NCBI GenBank assembly: GCA_009699025.1
Contig: WLOZ01000121.1
Location: 1 to 6,332, forward strand
From: Actinomycetota bacterium
GTDB lineage: Bacteria; Actinomycetota; Actinomycetes; S36-B12; CAIYMF01
Length of the DNA stretch: 6,332 nt
Reading direction: 5' to 3'
A model generated the notes under the pieces. The model was given only the letters and a program-made list of their open reading frames with translations, did no database searches and was not told the DNA's origin. Made by a program: the position numbers and the translations under genes. Positions within the stretch are counted from its first letter, which is position 1. Each line of letters begins with the position of its first letter. Positions 6,128-6,332 of this stretch are shown here, piece after piece.

Positions 6128-6332
6128 GCGTAATCCTCGCCCGCATGAGCCGCAACCCTGAGGTGAGTCGCCAGCTTCGACTGGTGAGCACCTCATCGAG
6201 TGCCTGCTCGGCGGCATCGCGGGCGGCCTCGGCTTCTGCCCGGGACAGCGTGGCGCTGGTCGCCACCTCGATGGCGAGCGCCACGAGGTCGTCCTTGCCC
6301 TGAGAGCTCCAAGCGTTGAGGACAATGTCATC
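6120..6332 (-). CDS. C-terminal fragment of a probable surface-glycan enzyme (partial)
   Basis: The last 70 codons of a minus-strand gene whose 5' part lies beyond the right edge. The frame begins exactly at base 6332 and stops at TGA on 6122-6120. The fragment reads DDIVLNAWSSQGKDDL, then an alanine/glutamate-rich heptad stretch (about residues 20-50, including RAEAEAARDAAEQALDEV) consistent with a coiled coil. It ends with SRSWRLTSGLRLMRARITRG (51-70). A coiled coil followed by an SxSWRLT tail is a recurrent ending of actinobacterial and proteobacterial glycosyltransferases and other polysaccharide-assembly proteins, which is the basis for the call. The catalytic part is not visible. The TGA lies within the GTGGGTGA overlap with the downstream glycosyltransferase start, so the two are co-translated. 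Confidence 0.65.
   Translation of the reverse strand, partial: DDIVLNAWSSQGKDDLVALAIEVATSATLSRAEAEAARDAAEQALDEVLTSRSWRLTSGLRLMRARITRG
6134..6138 (-). promoter_or_regulatory. ribosome binding site deciding the glycosyltransferase start
   Basis: On the minus strand GAGGA is followed by six bases and then GTG (6127-6125). It lies inside the end of the preceding gene and supports the GTG start over the longer upstream extension, whose residues are rich in R, P and S in the manner of an out-of-frame translation. Confidence 0.65.

Noticed and set aside
6128..6331. Extension of the glycosyltransferase frame to the right edge.
   Set aside because: The R/P/S-rich residues are out of frame with the 70-codon coding tail that occupies the same bases, and a GTG with GAGGA sits at 6127.
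1..6332. tRNA, rRNA, CRISPR array, insertion sequence or integration site.
   Set aside because: No repeat arrays, transposase motifs, terminal inverted repeats or cloverleaf-like structures were seen.

Overview
The window is GC-rich, and its coding frames strongly prefer G or C at the third codon position. Genes are tightly packed, GTG starts are common and stop/start overlaps occur. This looks like a chromosomal accessory locus of a high-GC Gram-positive (actinobacterial) organism. The lineage is inferred from composition and gene style only; no marker gene is present.

Layout. Positions 1-41 may hold the last codons of an upstream plus-strand gene and a GC-rich hairpin. Positions 42-178 form a leader with a cluster of inverted repeats. 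Five plus-strand genes follow in one compact operon (179-4939): a class I SAM-dependent methyltransferase, a phosphoenolpyruvate mutase fused to a nucleotidyltransferase domain, phosphonopyruvate decarboxylase, a second stand-alone nucleotidyltransferase, and a small cupin. A 48-base convergent gap with short hairpins (4940-4987) separates them from a minus-strand operon. That operon holds a glycosyltransferase-like protein related to the GT11/fucosyltransferase fold (6127-4988) and, upstream of it and cut by the window edge, the coiled-coil tail of another protein that resembles the C-termini of cell-surface glycan enzymes.

How the genes work together. The mutase converts phosphoenolpyruvate to phosphonopyruvate, and the decarboxylase makes the reaction effectively irreversible by forming phosphonoacetaldehyde. 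These are the two committed steps of almost all known C-P natural product pathways. No aminotransferase (for 2-aminoethylphosphonate) or alcohol dehydrogenase (for 2-hydroxyethylphosphonate) lies in the window, so the final headgroup cannot be read here. Two nucleotidyltransferase domains beside glycosyltransferase-type genes suggest that a phosphonate is activated as a nucleotide (probably CMP) conjugate and attached to a surface polysaccharide or teichoic-acid-like polymer. The alternative is a secreted small phosphonate. The methyltransferase could methylate the headgroup or the glycan. The mutase and decarboxylase assignments are strong; the polymer-decoration model is inference.
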